64,000 nucleotides of DNA from Caballeronia sp. SBC1 (GCF_011493005.1 NZ_CP049157.1:186001-250000), one strand, 5' to 3'. Positions 33,920 to 43,575 are shown, counted from the stretch's first letter. Notes: generated by a model from the letters alone, not told the origin. Made by a program: numbers and translations.

Positions 33920-34747
33920 ATGCAAAGCCAGCGCCACCTCGTGCTCTCGGAACGCATTGCGTCGAAGTGGCTGCGCGTGCATTCAGCGCTCATCCTGTTC
34001 TTCCTGATTGCGCCCATCCTGGCCATCGTGCCTTTGTCGTTCAACACCGGCTCGTATTTTTCTTATCCCATGCAAGGCTTTTCGCTGCACTGGTATGCGA
34101 AAGCGCTTGGCAGCAGCGACTGGCAACGCGCGTTCCTCAACAGCATCGGCATTGGCGCCGCGTCCACGATGCTTGCCACCTGCCTCGGCACGCTCGCGGC
34201 GCTGGGCCTGAGCCGCGCGAACTTTCCGTTTCGCGCGGTCATCATGCCGCTGCTCATCTCGCCGATGATTATCCCTATTGTGGTCGTTGCCGCCGGGTTC
34301 TATCTGGTCTTCGCGCCGCTCGGTCTCGTCAACTCCTACGTGGGCGTGGTGCTCGCGCACGCGGCACTTGGGACGCCGTTCGTGGTGATCACCGTGACGG
34401 CCTCACTGCTCTCGTTTGACCAGAGCCTGATTCGCGCGGCGTCGGGACTTGGGGCCACCCCATGGATCGCCTTTCGACGGGTAACGCTGCCGTTGATCGC
34501 GCCGGCCGTGGCGACGGGCAGCGTGTTTGCGTTTGCTACCTCGTTCGATGAAGTCATCGTGATTCTTTTTATCGGCGGCCCGGATCAGCGGACTGTGCCG
34601 CGGCAGATGTGGAGCGGCATTCGCGATTCGATCGATCCATCCATTCTCGCCGTGGCCACCATGCTGATCCTGTTCGCGGTGGCACTGTTCACCAGCATCA
34701 ACTGGCTTCGCGGACGCAGCGCGGCAGCGGCGTTGCCGGGTAGTTAA
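33920..34747 (+). CDS. ABC transporter permease, PotC-like
   Basis: The 275-residue permease has six predicted membrane helices. Its EAA-loop is LIRAASGLGATPWIAFRRVTLP. A GGAG ribosome site precedes the ATG, 12 bp after the first permease. A stem-loop follows the stop, after which the PhyH-type dioxygenase gene begins. Confidence 0.88.
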   Translation: MQSQRHLVLSERIASKWLRVHSALILFFLIAPILAIVPLSFNTGSYFSYPMQGFSLHWYAKALGSSDWQRAFLNSIGIGAASTMLATCLGTLAALGLSRANFPFRAVIMPLLISPMIIPIVVVAAGFYLVFAPLGLVNSYVGVVLAHAALGTPFVVITVTASLLSFDQSLIRAASGLGATPWIAFRRVTLPLIAPAVATGSVFAFATSFDEVIVILFIGGPDQRTVPRQMWSGIRDSIDPSILAVATMLILFAVALFTSINWLRGRSAAAALPGS

Positions 34748-34758
34748 AGACTTTGAGA

Positions 34759-34784
34759 GAGCCGGCGTTTGTCTTTGCCGGCTC
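34759..34784 (+). terminator. Stem-loop between importer and dioxygenase genes
   Basis: GAGCCGGC and GCCGGCTC form an 8-bp stem with a 10-nt loop and only a weak T-tract. It may attenuate rather than end transcription. Confidence 0.45.
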
Positions 34785-34864
34785 GGTTCCTTCGTCAGCG
34801 GCAATCGCGTTTGCACGAGACCAGACGCGCGGCGCCGCTTGATCAATCGTTAAAGGAGAGCAGC

Positions 34865-35656
34865 ATGCTGGCCACAGAACGGGAAGCGTTCGAGCTCGAT
34901 GGCGCCGCCGTCTTGCGCGGAGTGTTCAAAGACTGGGTCGAACCCTTGCGTGAAGGCGTGGAATACAACGCCACTCATCCGGGACCCTCGTTCAGGAACT
35001 ACACGCCTGAGAAAACAACCGGGCGCTTTTTCGGCGACTACTGCAACTGGCAGCGCATTGAACCGTTCAGGGATTTCGTCGAGCACAGTCCGGCTGCGTC
35101 GGTGGCCCAGGCCTTGATGGGCTCGCAGCGTGCACGCATCTTTCACGAGCATGTTCTGGTGAAGGAAGCGGGTGCAGCCAAGCTCACGCCCTGGCATCAC
35201 GACGAGCCCTACTACTGTGTCAGCGCCGAGCAAGCCGTCAGCCTGTGGATTCCACTCGATCCGGTGCCTCGCGAAACATGCGTCGAATTCGTGGCCGGGT
35301 CGCACAAGTGGGGGAAGCTTTTCCGGCCGCGCAAGTTCAGCGGCGTGGCGTATGACCACAAGTCGGATCGGCTCGAAGAATTGCCGGATATCGATGCGAA
35401 CCGCGATGCTTATCGGATCCTCGGTTGGGATCTGGAACCGGGCGATGCCATAGCGTTTGATTTTCATACGGTGCATGGAGCGCCGGGTAACGTAGGGGGT
35501 CAGCAATCGCGGCGAGTCGTTTCGTTCCGGTGGCTCGGCGATGGCGCGCACTACGTAGACCGGGGTGGCGAGACGTCTCCGCCCTATCCTGAACTGGCTG
35601 ACCGGCTGGCTTCCGGCGATCCGCTGCCGGAGGCGGAGTTTCCTTTCATCGTCTAG
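34865..35656 (+). CDS. Phytanoyl-CoA dioxygenase family (Fe(II)/2-oxoglutarate oxygenase)
   Basis: This 263-residue enzyme has an iron-binding HxD in WHHDEPYY (111-113), a distal histidine in FHTVHGAPGN (201 or 204) and Arg217 for 2-oxoglutarate. PhyH proteins hydroxylate many small molecules, including ectoine and methylated amines. A strong AAAGGAG site precedes the ATG. It lies in line with the Rieske oxygenase and importer and is a probable second oxidation step of the same pathway. Confidence 0.85.
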   Translation: MLATEREAFELDGAAVLRGVFKDWVEPLREGVEYNATHPGPSFRNYTPEKTTGRFFGDYCNWQRIEPFRDFVEHSPAASVAQALMGSQRARIFHEHVLVKEAGAAKLTPWHHDEPYYCVSAEQAVSLWIPLDPVPRETCVEFVAGSHKWGKLFRPRKFSGVAYDHKSDRLEELPDIDANRDAYRILGWDLEPGDAIAFDFHTVHGAPGNVGGQQSRRVVSFRWLGDGAHYVDRGGETSPPYPELADRLASGDPLPEAEFPFIV

Positions 35657-36149
35657 GTCTATTCAGGTCTCCGGTCTGGGTAGCACGGCACAATTTTTCT
35701 TTGGCGACAGAGGCTTCGCAAACGGGTTCGGCCGGCGTCCTGGATAACTCAATCCAAGGCTGTATCTGCCGCCGATATCCGTTTCAAAGCCTCAACACAT
35801 CAAATCAATTGTCTGACGTCACTCAACATTAAATTGACAATTGTCCTATCAAACCAGCCACAGCAGCGGCCTCTGCCCATATAAGATCCCGACAATCCAC
35901 AAAAGCAAAAGTCTGCAGAAGTTATTACTAGCGTAAACGCCAATGCTTCGCATATTGCGCGAGATCAGTCATCTGACATACGATGCATCCGCACTGCTAG
36001 CATCCCGTTCCACTGCGAATGTTGCGCGTTGTCAGCAAGCCGTCCCTCCATTAGGGCCCGACACCCGCGTTGAACGTCTCGCGTGACCACGTTCGCGCGA
36101 AATTACCAGCACCAATAAGCTGGCTGCACTGGCCACTGAGATCTTCGTC
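35657..36149. other. Intergenic region with operator-like repeats
   Basis: No gene was found. It holds the paired CAATTGTC motifs listed separately, a TTGACA at 35834 and TATAAGAT at 35879. These are too far apart for one standard promoter. Confidence 0.45.
35804..35845. promoter_or_regulatory. Repeated CAATTGTC operator-like motif
   Basis: CAATTGTC at 35806-35813 recurs inside the perfect 10-bp palindrome GACAATTGTC at 35836-35845. The 10-base windows are 32 bp apart, about three helical turns. This fits binding of a dimeric regulator to two faces of the same side. Confidence 0.45.
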
Positions 36150-37067
36150 ATGAACAACATACAACCTGAAACACTGGCGGTCGAACGCCTCGAAGCCGCC
36201 GGTCAGGCACCTTGCGAAGTGGGCGAAAGCCCGGTCTGGCGGGAACAGGAGCAGGCGTTGTATTGGGTCGATATCCCCGCCCGCACGATCGCTCGCCTGG
36301 AAGGCGACGCAGGCAAGCGCACCGAGTGGCGCCTGCCCGAAAAAGTGGCCTGCATCACCTTCGATCGTCACGGCACCGTGCTCGCCGGATGCGAGACCGG
36401 GCTCTTCGCGGTGACGCTGTCGACTGCGCATGAGGCGAGTGTACGCAAGCTCGCCGCGCCGGTTTTTCCGCTGCCGGGCATGCGCTTCAACGACGGCCGC
36501 TGTGATCGTCAGGGCCGCTTCTGGGCCGGCACGATGGTGCAGGAAATGGCTGCCGCCAACCCGTCAGGCTCGCTGTACCGATACAACGCCGACGGCATCC
36601 TGTCAGCGCCGATTGTTAGCGGGCTCATCGTGCAAAACGGACTCGCCTGGTCGCCGCAAGGCACGACAATGTATCTCTCCGATTCACATCCGGCGCGCAG
36701 GCTTGTGTGGGCTTTCGACTACGACGTCGATACCGGCGAACCGCATAACCGTCGCGTCTTTGCCGACCTGAATCAGTTTGCGGGCCGCCCCGATGGTGCG
36801 GCTGTCGACACTGACGGCTGCTATTGGACCTGCGCAAACGACGCGGGTCTGCTGCTGCGTTTCACGCCTGATGGCAGGCTGGACCGGAGCATCGCGCTGC
36901 CGGTCACGAAACCGTCGATGTGCACGTTTGGCGGCCGAGAACTCGACACGCTCTTTGTTACATCGATTCGTCCGGCAAGCGGCGCAAACGAACACGACGG
37001 TCATTTGCTTGCGGTGCGCCCGGGTGTATGTGGCGCTTCCGAATCCGGTTACGCGGGAATTCTATAA
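36150..37067 (+). CDS. SMP-30/gluconolactonase family lactonase
   Basis: This 305-residue six-bladed beta-propeller of the SMP-30/gluconolaconase/LRE family shows the metal-site landmarks: GESPVWR with the first Glu, PGMRFNDGRCD with the Asn, and GRPDGAAVDTDGCYW with the Asp. It hydrolyses sugar lactones in the cytosol. No sugar dehydrogenase or regulator gene is attached, so the sugar is undetermined. A perfect 11-bp-stem hairpin follows the stop. Confidence 0.87.
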   Translation: MNNIQPETLAVERLEAAGQAPCEVGESPVWREQEQALYWVDIPARTIARLEGDAGKRTEWRLPEKVACITFDRHGTVLAGCETGLFAVTLSTAHEASVRKLAAPVFPLPGMRFNDGRCDRQGRFWAGTMVQEMAAANPSGSLYRYNADGILSAPIVSGLIVQNGLAWSPQGTTMYLSDSHPARRLVWAFDYDVDTGEPHNRRVFADLNQFAGRPDGAAVDTDGCYWTCANDAGLLLRFTPDGRLDRSIALPVTKPSMCTFGGRELDTLFVTSIRPASGANEHDGHLLAVRPGVCGASESGYAGIL

Positions 37068-37082
37068 GGATTACCGATCATT

Positions 37083-37113
37083 TTTCAGGCGATTCGAGAG
37101 GCATCGCCTGAAA
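37083..37113 (+). terminator. Perfect 11-bp stem-loop after the lactonase gene
   Basis: TTTCAGGCGAT and ATCGCCTGAAA pair around a 9-nt loop, 16 bases after the stop. A T-run precedes it, but none follows on the plus strand. Confidence 0.55.
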
Positions 37114-37471
37114 GTACTGTGTGAATGCGATATTGCAGTTACGCGCTGCGCTGCTTAGGCCGTGCATCGCGTCTGACTGATATAGGCGACCTTGATAGGA
37201 ACTCGTCTGGAATGCATCGGCAAGTGCCAACTCAGCCGCTATTCGCCCGGCGACAGCCTGCCGCCACTTCTTGCGCAGCGAGATCCGGCTCCATTCCTTG
37301 CAGATTCTGCACAAGACAGACGCGATAACTTTTCTTGCATGATGCTCGATCCGAGTTCACCGGCTTAGCCAAGGTCTGTCCTCACGGTGTCCTGGCTCGT
37401 CATGCTGCGGCGCAAAACAGACGTCAATCCGTATTATTTTCCGTAGGCAGGATTAGCCCTTGCGAACCGGG
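37114..37471. other. Gene-free stretch
   Basis: No supported gene. A 78-codon minus-strand frame overlapping the terminator has no ribosome site or recognisable domain. Confidence 0.4.
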
Positions 37472-37693
37472 TCATCCTCCAGCTACCCCCTCCTCACTTG
37501 CTTCCAGCCTTTGCTTGGCAAGGGTATCAGTCACAAAACCGCCATTTTTCCGCCCACTGGTATTCCCGGTATAGCCCGAGTCACGCCGGCGTAACATCAT
37601 ATTTATTCGAGCAACGGACACATTTACCGGGATAATTGAGGTCAGAAAAAAGCCAATCGCGCCGATAACCAAGTACCTACCTATATTGCGCAT
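37472..37693 (-). CDS. Possible small membrane protein
   Basis: A 73-residue frame starts MRNIGRYLVIGAIGFFLTSI, a plausible single membrane or signal segment. It is followed by a basic, Gly/Ser-containing tail. No family is recognised. It is divergent from the GGDEF-EAL gene, with only 3 bp between starts. It may simply be the upstream region of that gene. Confidence 0.25.
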   Translation of the reverse strand: MRNIGRYLVIGAIGFFLTSIIPVNVSVARINMMLRRRDSGYTGNTSGRKNGGFVTDTLAKQRLEASEEGVAGG

Positions 37694-37696
37694 GCC

Positions 37697-39598
37697 ATGG
37701 CGTTTAGTGAACCGAGGTTGCCATTTTTCAAATGGCTAGTAGGATCCGCTCAAGACCTGAGCGCTGATAATCGACAGATATTGCTGTCAAACCTGTTCAC
37801 GAGAACAGCATCGATCGCGATGGCGTCGATTTGCGAGATCAGCGTTTGCGCCACCGCCTATTATCTTCATCCGAGCGTCGGCTACGCGTTATGGACGTTC
37901 GCCGTGATCGCACTCCTGATCGTGCGCCTGTCGCTGATCGCCATCTGTTGCAAGCGGAGCGCCCGCAACGAGCCCACGCCCACCTCGCTGTTCCTGCTTG
38001 CCAGCATCCTGTGGAGCGCGCTTCTCGGACTCGGCGCCCTCCTGTGCAATATCAGCGGAGACCAGACACTTTTCCTGCTGGGCAACGTTTGCGCCGTGGG
38101 TGTGGTGGGCGGGCTGGCCGGCCGTAACGCAGGCGTCCCCCGGCTTGTTCTGATCCAGATCTCCGTCATCTTTACGCTGCTCGGTATCGGCGCCGCGCTG
38201 TCTCCGGCCTCCGGAAAAATCGTCCTGCTGTTCCAGGCGCCGTTTTGCGCTGTCGGCTTTTTTACCGTGGCTATCCGCAGCAACAAGGACACCGTCGCGC
38301 TGCTGCTCGCTCAGGAAACCAGCAACCGCCTTGCCCGCCACGACAGCCTCACGGGCCTGCCGAACCGCGCCCGCATCAGCGAACTCCTGCTGAACCGTAC
38401 CGATGCCGAGCCGGCTATCAGGCCCGGATCGTTCGCTGTGCTTCTAATCGACCTTGACGGTTTCAAGGCAATCAACGACAGCCTCGGGCACGCGGCCGGC
38501 GACCTGGTGCTTCAGGAATCCGCCAAGCGCTTGCGAGCGGTCTTGCGCCAGGGGGATGTTGTCGGCCGTCTGGCGGGCGATGAATTCGTCGCCATTTCCA
38601 ACGACGCCTCCATGAGCGAAGAGGTTCGGCTGCTGGCGGATCAGATTGTGAAAACCCTTGCGCGTCCATTCATACTTAACGAGGCGCTGGTGCGCATTGG
38701 CGCCAGTGTCGGAATCTCGCAATATCCCGAGCACGGGGAAACGGGACCGCAACTCCTGATATGCGCCGACCGTGCGTTGTACGCGGTCAAGCGCAGCGGT
38801 AAAAGCGCGTTTGCCGTATTCGATGCCAAGGCGCACGCCTCCGACGACAGCCTGAGCCTGCTGCGAAGCGACCTGGAAGGCGCGCTTCAATCATTTGGCA
38901 ACGGCTTGCGGATGGAATATCAACCGATCGTCAATCTGGCCAGCGGGGTCATCACGGCCCGGGAGGCACTGGTCCGCTGGACGCATCCCACGAGAGGCGA
39001 ATTGCCGCCCTCGACCTTCGTCCCCATTGCAGAGCGAACGGGCCTGATCCTGCCGCTAGGGGAATGGGTGCTCCGGCGCTCTTGCGCCGAAGCCGCCCGC
39101 TGGTGCGAGCCCGTGGTCGTGGCGGTGAACGTGTCGCCTGTGCAACTGCGCGAAGATTCGTTCGCGGACCTGGTTGCGGCGGTCCTGCAGGATTCACGGT
39201 TGCCGCCTTCGCGCCTGAACATCGAGGTCACGGAAACCGTGCTCATGAGTGACGATGTCCCGACCCGGCGCAACGTTGAAAAACTTCGCGCGATGGGTAT
39301 CGGGCTCGCCCTCGACGATTTCGGAACGGGCTTTTCCACGCTGTCGAATCTATGTCGTTTTTCGTTCGACACACTGAAGATCGACAGCTCGTTTGTGCGC
39401 GAATCCGTTCATCGGCGGGAGTCGGCGGCGGTGGTGCGCGGCATCGTGGCGCTCGCCCGCGAGCTGGGCATTCCCACCACGGCGGAAGGCATCGAAACGC
39501 ATGAGCAACTGAGCTTTGTCCGAGCCTGCGGATGTACCAGCGCGCAAGGTTTTTTCCTCGGCCGCTCGGAACGCGCCGAGAGCATTTCACAAGTCTGA
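37697..39598 (+). CDS. Membrane GGDEF-EAL protein (c-di-GMP turnover)
   Basis: This 633-residue protein has an N-terminal membrane region of about six helices (37-195), a GGDEF domain with AGDEF at 293-297 (the Ala variant is often active), and an EAL domain with EAL at 423-425. NIEVTET, LDDFGTG and LKID are present, so phosphodiesterase residues look complete. It could synthesise or degrade cyclic di-GMP. The direction of net activity is not predictable. The membrane part does not match a MASE domain that I can name. Confidence 0.88.
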   Translation: MAFSEPRLPFFKWLVGSAQDLSADNRQILLSNLFTRTASIAMASICEISVCATAYYLHPSVGYALWTFAVIALLIVRLSLIAICCKRSARNEPTPTSLFLLASILWSALLGLGALLCNISGDQTLFLLGNVCAVGVVGGLAGRNAGVPRLVLIQISVIFTLLGIGAALSPASGKIVLLFQAPFCAVGFFTVAIRSNKDTVALLLAQETSNRLARHDSLTGLPNRARISELLLNRTDAEPAIRPGSFAVLLIDLDGFKAINDSLGHAAGDLVLQESAKRLRAVLRQGDVVGRLAGDEFVAISNDASMSEEVRLLADQIVKTLARPFILNEALVRIGASVGISQYPEHGETGPQLLICADRALYAVKRSGKSAFAVFDAKAHASDDSLSLLRSDLEGALQSFGNGLRMEYQPIVNLASGVITAREALVRWTHPTRGELPPSTFVPIAERTGLILPLGEWVLRRSCAEAARWCEPVVVAVNVSPVQLREDSFADLVAAVLQDSRLPPSRLNIEVTETVLMSDDVPTRRNVEKLRAMGIGLALDDFGTGFSTLSNLCRFSFDTLKIDSSFVRESVHRRESAAVVRGIVALARELGIPTTAEGIETHEQLSFVRACGCTSAQGFFLGRSERAESISQV

Positions 39599-39822
39599 AC
39601 GGAAAGAAGATGTCGCCTCGGCGTCCCATATCGGCGTCTGATACCGGTGGCCGGCAGCAGCCTCTTGCATGCGGAGTCCAAAACGGACGGTCAGCGGTGC
39701 TTTCATCTCAGCTCCACATCCGCTCACCTCTTCACGGAATAAACTGTCGTGCGAGGACGCCGGGCTGGCAGATCCGCTGGACGATGCTCCCGCGTTACCC
39801 GTACGCCACCGCGGAGGCATGG

Positions 39823-40974
39823 ATGACACTCGCTGGCACGCTTGTCCAGATCTTCCGGGCCGCCATGTTGTCGCTTGGACGGGAACTGGCGGCCTGGAAG
39901 CCTTCCCGGGAGCGAGCGACATTCGGGACGCAAGCCATGCTCTCGGTCGCACTTTCGGTCGCGCTCGCAAACGCATTGCATCTTTCAAACACGTGGTGGG
40001 CAGCAATCAGCGGCTTCGCCGTCATGCAAACAAGTTTCGCCGGCTCCGTGCAGCGCGCCGCCCACCGCATTATCGGTACGCTGATTGGCGCCGCGCTCGG
40101 AACCCTGGCGGGCCCCTTGATTGGCGACCGGCCGTGGCTATTTGTGCCCGCATTGGGGGTAATCGGCAGCGTTGCAGTGTATCACGCCAACGGGTCCAGA
40201 GCAGGCTACGCCTGGGTTCTGGGCGGAGCGACCGCACTGATGGTCACGTACGAAGCGCATGGGCTCGTGTCAGTCCAATCGACCGCATTATTTGCCGCGC
40301 TGCGAGTTGCCGAGGTCGCCGTTGGAACGCTCGCTTGCCTGCTGGTGGCGAGCGTGTTTCACTTCGGGCCGACGTGGTATAGGAAGACGTGGCCGCCATC
40401 GGTGCCTGCGGGCGCCCGCGAAGCCGGCAAATTCGGGACGCCTTCCCCTGCAATTGAGTTGCCGTCTCTGGAATCATCGCGCCCGACTCGCAGGCTGCTG
40501 GGATTGCAGGGCGCACTGGCAATCGCGATCCTTGCGGCCCTTACCTACGTTTTGCATCTGCCTGGTTTCGCGCAAGCAATGGTCACGGCGATCGCCGTGC
40601 TGATATTGCCGGCAAGCTTGCCAGCAGGCGGAACGCAGCAGCCGGTCCTCGAAAAGATGGTGCACCGTGTGGCCGGTTGCTTGCTGGCCGGCGCGCTGGG
40701 TGTGGCGCTACTCCCCCTGATGCACGGCCAAGCAATTCTGTGCATGCTCGCGCTGTCTATCGGCGTGTGGATAGGATGCCACGTGCAGACCGGATTAGAA
40801 GGAGCGAGCTACGTCGGCCGGCAATTCACGATCGCGTTCATCATGGTGTTTGTGCAGGACCATCATTGGTCGGCCGATCCGGTACCCGCGCTCATGCGCT
40901 TATCGGGCATTCTCACCGGAATCGTCGTGCTGGCAGGGGTGATGTTCGCGACCAGCAAGCTGCGAACGAAGTAA
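39823..40974 (+). CDS. FUSC family membrane protein (aromatic acid exporter-like)
   Basis: This inner-membrane protein of 383 residues consists of two helical FUSC-type halves separated by a hydrophilic linker (about 190-220). NTWWAAISGFAVMQTSFAGSVQRAAHRIIGTLIGA is the hallmark region of the first half, and a similar run recurs in the second. FUSC proteins are linked to efflux of aromatic acids and other toxic compounds. GGAGG lies 5 bases before the chosen ATG. An in-frame extension reaches back into the GGDEF-EAL gene and is rejected. Confidence 0.78.
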   Translation: MTLAGTLVQIFRAAMLSLGRELAAWKPSRERATFGTQAMLSVALSVALANALHLSNTWWAAISGFAVMQTSFAGSVQRAAHRIIGTLIGAALGTLAGPLIGDRPWLFVPALGVIGSVAVYHANGSRAGYAWVLGGATALMVTYEAHGLVSVQSTALFAALRVAEVAVGTLACLLVASVFHFGPTWYRKTWPPSVPAGAREAGKFGTPSPAIELPSLESSRPTRRLLGLQGALAIAILAALTYVLHLPGFAQAMVTAIAVLILPASLPAGGTQQPVLEKMVHRVAGCLLAGALGVALLPLMHGQAILCMLALSIGVWIGCHVQTGLEGASYVGRQFTIAFIMVFVQDHHWSADPVPALMRLSGILTGIVVLAGVMFATSKLRTK

Positions 40975-41002
40975 CAGCGAAGTGAAAGATAAGTGACAGC
41001 AT

Positions 41003-41404
41003 TCACTGCTCGCATTGCACATCCGTCTTGAGCACAACAATGATCGCCGGGTAGGTCCCCCGGTCGAGCTCCACGCGCGCGACCACGGCCATTGTCGCGC
41101 TGTCGATATCGTCGTACACGCTGACTTTTTCGTGCCGAAGGCTGGTGATGCCGGTACACGCAGACGCGGCGCCCTCTTCGGAAACCCGGCATTGGATCGG
41201 GTTGTCCGCAAGGAAGCGATATTTGTCCCTGTCGGGGATCGCAAGGTATTCACGAACGCTTTGTGCCGATCCACCGACGCCGGTGACATATCCAATGGCG
41301 CACTGCTCCTTGGGTATATCGCTGCGCTCGGATGTTTGGGCTTTCGCGGTCATGCTTGCGGCCGCGATGACCGCCACGAATGTCAGTGCAAAGAGATGTC
41401 TCAT
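41003..41404 (-). CDS. Small secreted protein of unknown function
   Basis: This 133-residue protein has a clear signal peptide (MRHLFALTFVAVIAAASMTAKA, cleavage near residue 22) and a mature region with two Cys pairs. No domain is recognised. An upstream GTG would add four residues. The ATG was preferred because it places the signal peptide at the terminus. It converges on the FUSC gene with 28 bp between. Confidence 0.65.
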   Translation of the reverse strand: MRHLFALTFVAVIAAASMTAKAQTSERSDIPKEQCAIGYVTGVGGSAQSVREYLAIPDRDKYRFLADNPIQCRVSEEGAASACTGITSLRHEKVSVYDDIDSATMAVVARVELDRGTYPAIIVVLKTDVQCEQ

Positions 41405-41587
41405 GGCGCAAATCACGGTTGTCGGTTCGAAGTGCTCGATTGTAATGGCACACGAAGCCTTCCTTAACTGTCAGCCTGTTCGAGCGGAGTAGGCTCAAGC
41501 ACGTCAGCCAACCAATACGGCCCCCAAAAAAATTTGCCCGCGTTCGCTCGTTTACGCTACATTATGCTCACTTATGATCGATTCACG

Positions 41588-42427
41588 ATGATCGAACAAA
41601 TCCAGACAGAGACCGACGACATGCAAAGAACCCGGCGTGACGCCGTAGACGGGTTGCTTCCCGACGAACGTGCAAAGCTGATTCTTGACAGGCTACGAAC
41701 GCACGGTCGCGTGCTGGCGGCCGAACTCGCGCTCGAATTCAACACTTCCGAACACACGATTCGCCGTCATCTGCGCGATCTGGCGGACGCCGGTCATTGC
41801 AAGCGTGTGTACGGCGGCGCGTTGCTGATCGCGCCCGCTGCACCGGCCGGGTCCACACGCCTGCGCGAAGCGGCTGATCGAAAGGCCCAGCTGGCCGTTG
41901 CTGCAGCGTCCATCGTCCGGCCGCGGCAAATCATCCTGCTCGATGCCGGGTCGACCAACGTCGCTATCGCGGCGGCGCTTCCGGACAACGCGGGTCTCAC
42001 GGTCGTGACGAATTCCCCCGATGCCTGCTCGCGTTTGCTCGATCGCCCCGGCTTCGAGGTCATCCTGATCGGCGGCCGGATGAGCGCGCGAGGAGCGGGG
42101 TCTCTCGGGTCCACTGCACTGTTGCAGGTCCAGCAAATCAAGGCCGATCTGTGTTTCCTCGGCGCTTGCGCCATCGACCCGGACGAGGGCGTGGGGGCAT
42201 TCGAAGCGGAGGAAGCCGAGCTAAAACGCGCGATGGTCAAATCGAGCGGTCAGGTCGCCATCGCGATGACGTCCGAGAAGCTGATGACAGCGGCGCCCTT
42301 TTTTGTGGTGGCGGCGTCCGGCATCGAGCATCTGATCGTGGAGGCGGATATCTCCGCGCAACGGCTAGGCGAGTTCGAACAAATCTGCGGCAACGTGATC
42401 GTGGCTCACGCGGGGGCTAAATCATGA
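41588..42427 (+). CDS. DeoR/GlpR family transcriptional regulator
   Basis: This 279-residue sugar-type regulator has the N-terminal DeoR helix-turn-helix (RAKLILDRLRTHGRVLAAEL, then TSEHTIRRHLRDL) and the DeoRC effector domain with LLDAGSTNVAIAAAL and LTVVTNSPDAC. DeoR proteins sense phosphorylated sugars. Its last codons overlap the MFS transporter start (ATGA), so the two are translated together. The start is uncertain; an ATG 11 codons later is possible. Confidence 0.86.
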   Translation: MIEQIQTETDDMQRTRRDAVDGLLPDERAKLILDRLRTHGRVLAAELALEFNTSEHTIRRHLRDLADAGHCKRVYGGALLIAPAAPAGSTRLREAADRKAQLAVAAASIVRPRQIILLDAGSTNVAIAAALPDNAGLTVVTNSPDACSRLLDRPGFEVILIGGRMSARGAGSLGSTALLQVQQIKADLCFLGACAIDPDEGVGAFEAEEAELKRAMVKSSGQVAIAMTSEKLMTAAPFFVVAASGIEHLIVEADISAQRLGEFEQICGNVIVAHAGAKS

Positions 42428-43575
42428 GACCTGTCGCTGAACGTATTGCCACCACGGCGGTATTTCTCGCTAACGGGCTGGGCATTGGCGCGTGGGCTGT
42501 CGAAGTCCCCCGGATCAAGGAAGCTTTGTCGCTAAGCAATGCATCGCTCGGAATCGCGCTGTTCTGTTTTGCTTTGGGCGCGATTGTCGCCATGCCGCTT
42601 GCCGGCCGGCTCGCGCCGCGCTTCGGAAGCGGCCGCGTCACCGCATTCCTGGGCATTGCATTTGTTATTGCGCTGCCCTTGCCCGCGCTGGCCCCGGACT
42701 ACGCTGTGTTGTGCGTCGTGCTCTTTGCGTTAGGCGCGGCGAACGGTGCACTGGATGTATCGATGAACGGACACGCCAGCGCCATCGAAGCCGAATGGCA
42801 GGCGCCGATCATGTCGTCGTTTCATGCGGCCTGGAGCATGGGCGGTCTGCTGGGCGCAGCGGGAGGCGCGGCGCTTCAGGCCAACGGTATCGGCACGATG
42901 GGCGGATTGCTGCTGCCTGACGTCGTGATCGGCGCGCTCATTTTGACAAGCGCTGTACTGGCGCTGCGGGATATTGGACCGAGGGTATTGGCGTCGGCTA
43001 GCGGTTTTACCCTGCCTAGCGCGGGCGTCATGAAACTCGCCGCCCTCGCCTTTCTCTGCATGCTGGTCGAAGGCGCGGTGGCGGACTGGAGCGCGGTGTT
43101 CCTGCGCTCGGCACTCAACACACAAGCAAGCGCGGCAGCGCTCGGCTATTCCTCGTTTGCCTTCGCGATGGCGGCGTGCCGCGTGATCGGCGATGTATCG
43201 GTTCGACGCTTAGGCGCGAGCGTGGTGGTCGCTAGTGGAGGGCTTATTGCAGCGCTTGGCTTAGCGCTGGTGCTGGGATATCCAAACGTGGTCACCGCTT
43301 GCGTGGGCTTTGCGCTTGTGGGAATCGGCCTGGCTAACATCGTGCCGGTGATCTTTAGCGCTGCGGGCCGTTCAACCACAACGCCGGCTGTCGGTGTTTC
43401 CATGGCCGCCACGGCGGGTTATGCCGGCTTTCTGGTGGGACCGCCCTTGATCGGGCTGGGTGCAGGTTTCCTGGGTTTGCGGCTCGCGTTATGTGCTCTT
43501 TTGCTAGCCGCCTTGATCGTCTGCATGGTGGGCGGCAAGGCCGTAAGCCGGGCAACCGTCAAACAGGCGTTTTAA
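42424..43575 (+). CDS. MFS transporter (YbjJ-like)
   Basis: This 383-residue transporter has about twelve helices. The first loop contains RLAPRFGSGR, and DVSMNGHASAIE after helix four is a mark of the YbjJ-like MFS group. The substrate is unknown. Coupling to a DeoR regulator suggests a sugar or sugar derivative. No catabolic gene is in the same operon. Confidence 0.86.
   Translation: MRPVAERIATTAVFLANGLGIGAWAVEVPRIKEALSLSNASLGIALFCFALGAIVAMPLAGRLAPRFGSGRVTAFLGIAFVIALPLPALAPDYAVLCVVLFALGAANGALDVSMNGHASAIEAEWQAPIMSSFHAAWSMGGLLGAAGGAALQANGIGTMGGLLLPDVVIGALILTSAVLALRDIGPRVLASASGFTLPSAGVMKLAALAFLCMLVEGAVADWSAVFLRSALNTQASAAALGYSSFAFAMAACRVIGDVSVRRLGASVVVASGGLIAALGLALVLGYPNVVTACVGFALVGIGLANIVPVIFSAAGRSTTTPAVGVSMAATAGYAGFLVGPPLIGLGAGFLGLRLALCALLLAALIVCMVGGKAVSRATVKQAF

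Noticed and set aside
39532..39822. N-terminal extension of the FUSC protein
   Set aside because: It overlaps the GGDEF-EAL gene. The internal ATG has GGAGG at good spacing and begins the membrane protein sensibly.
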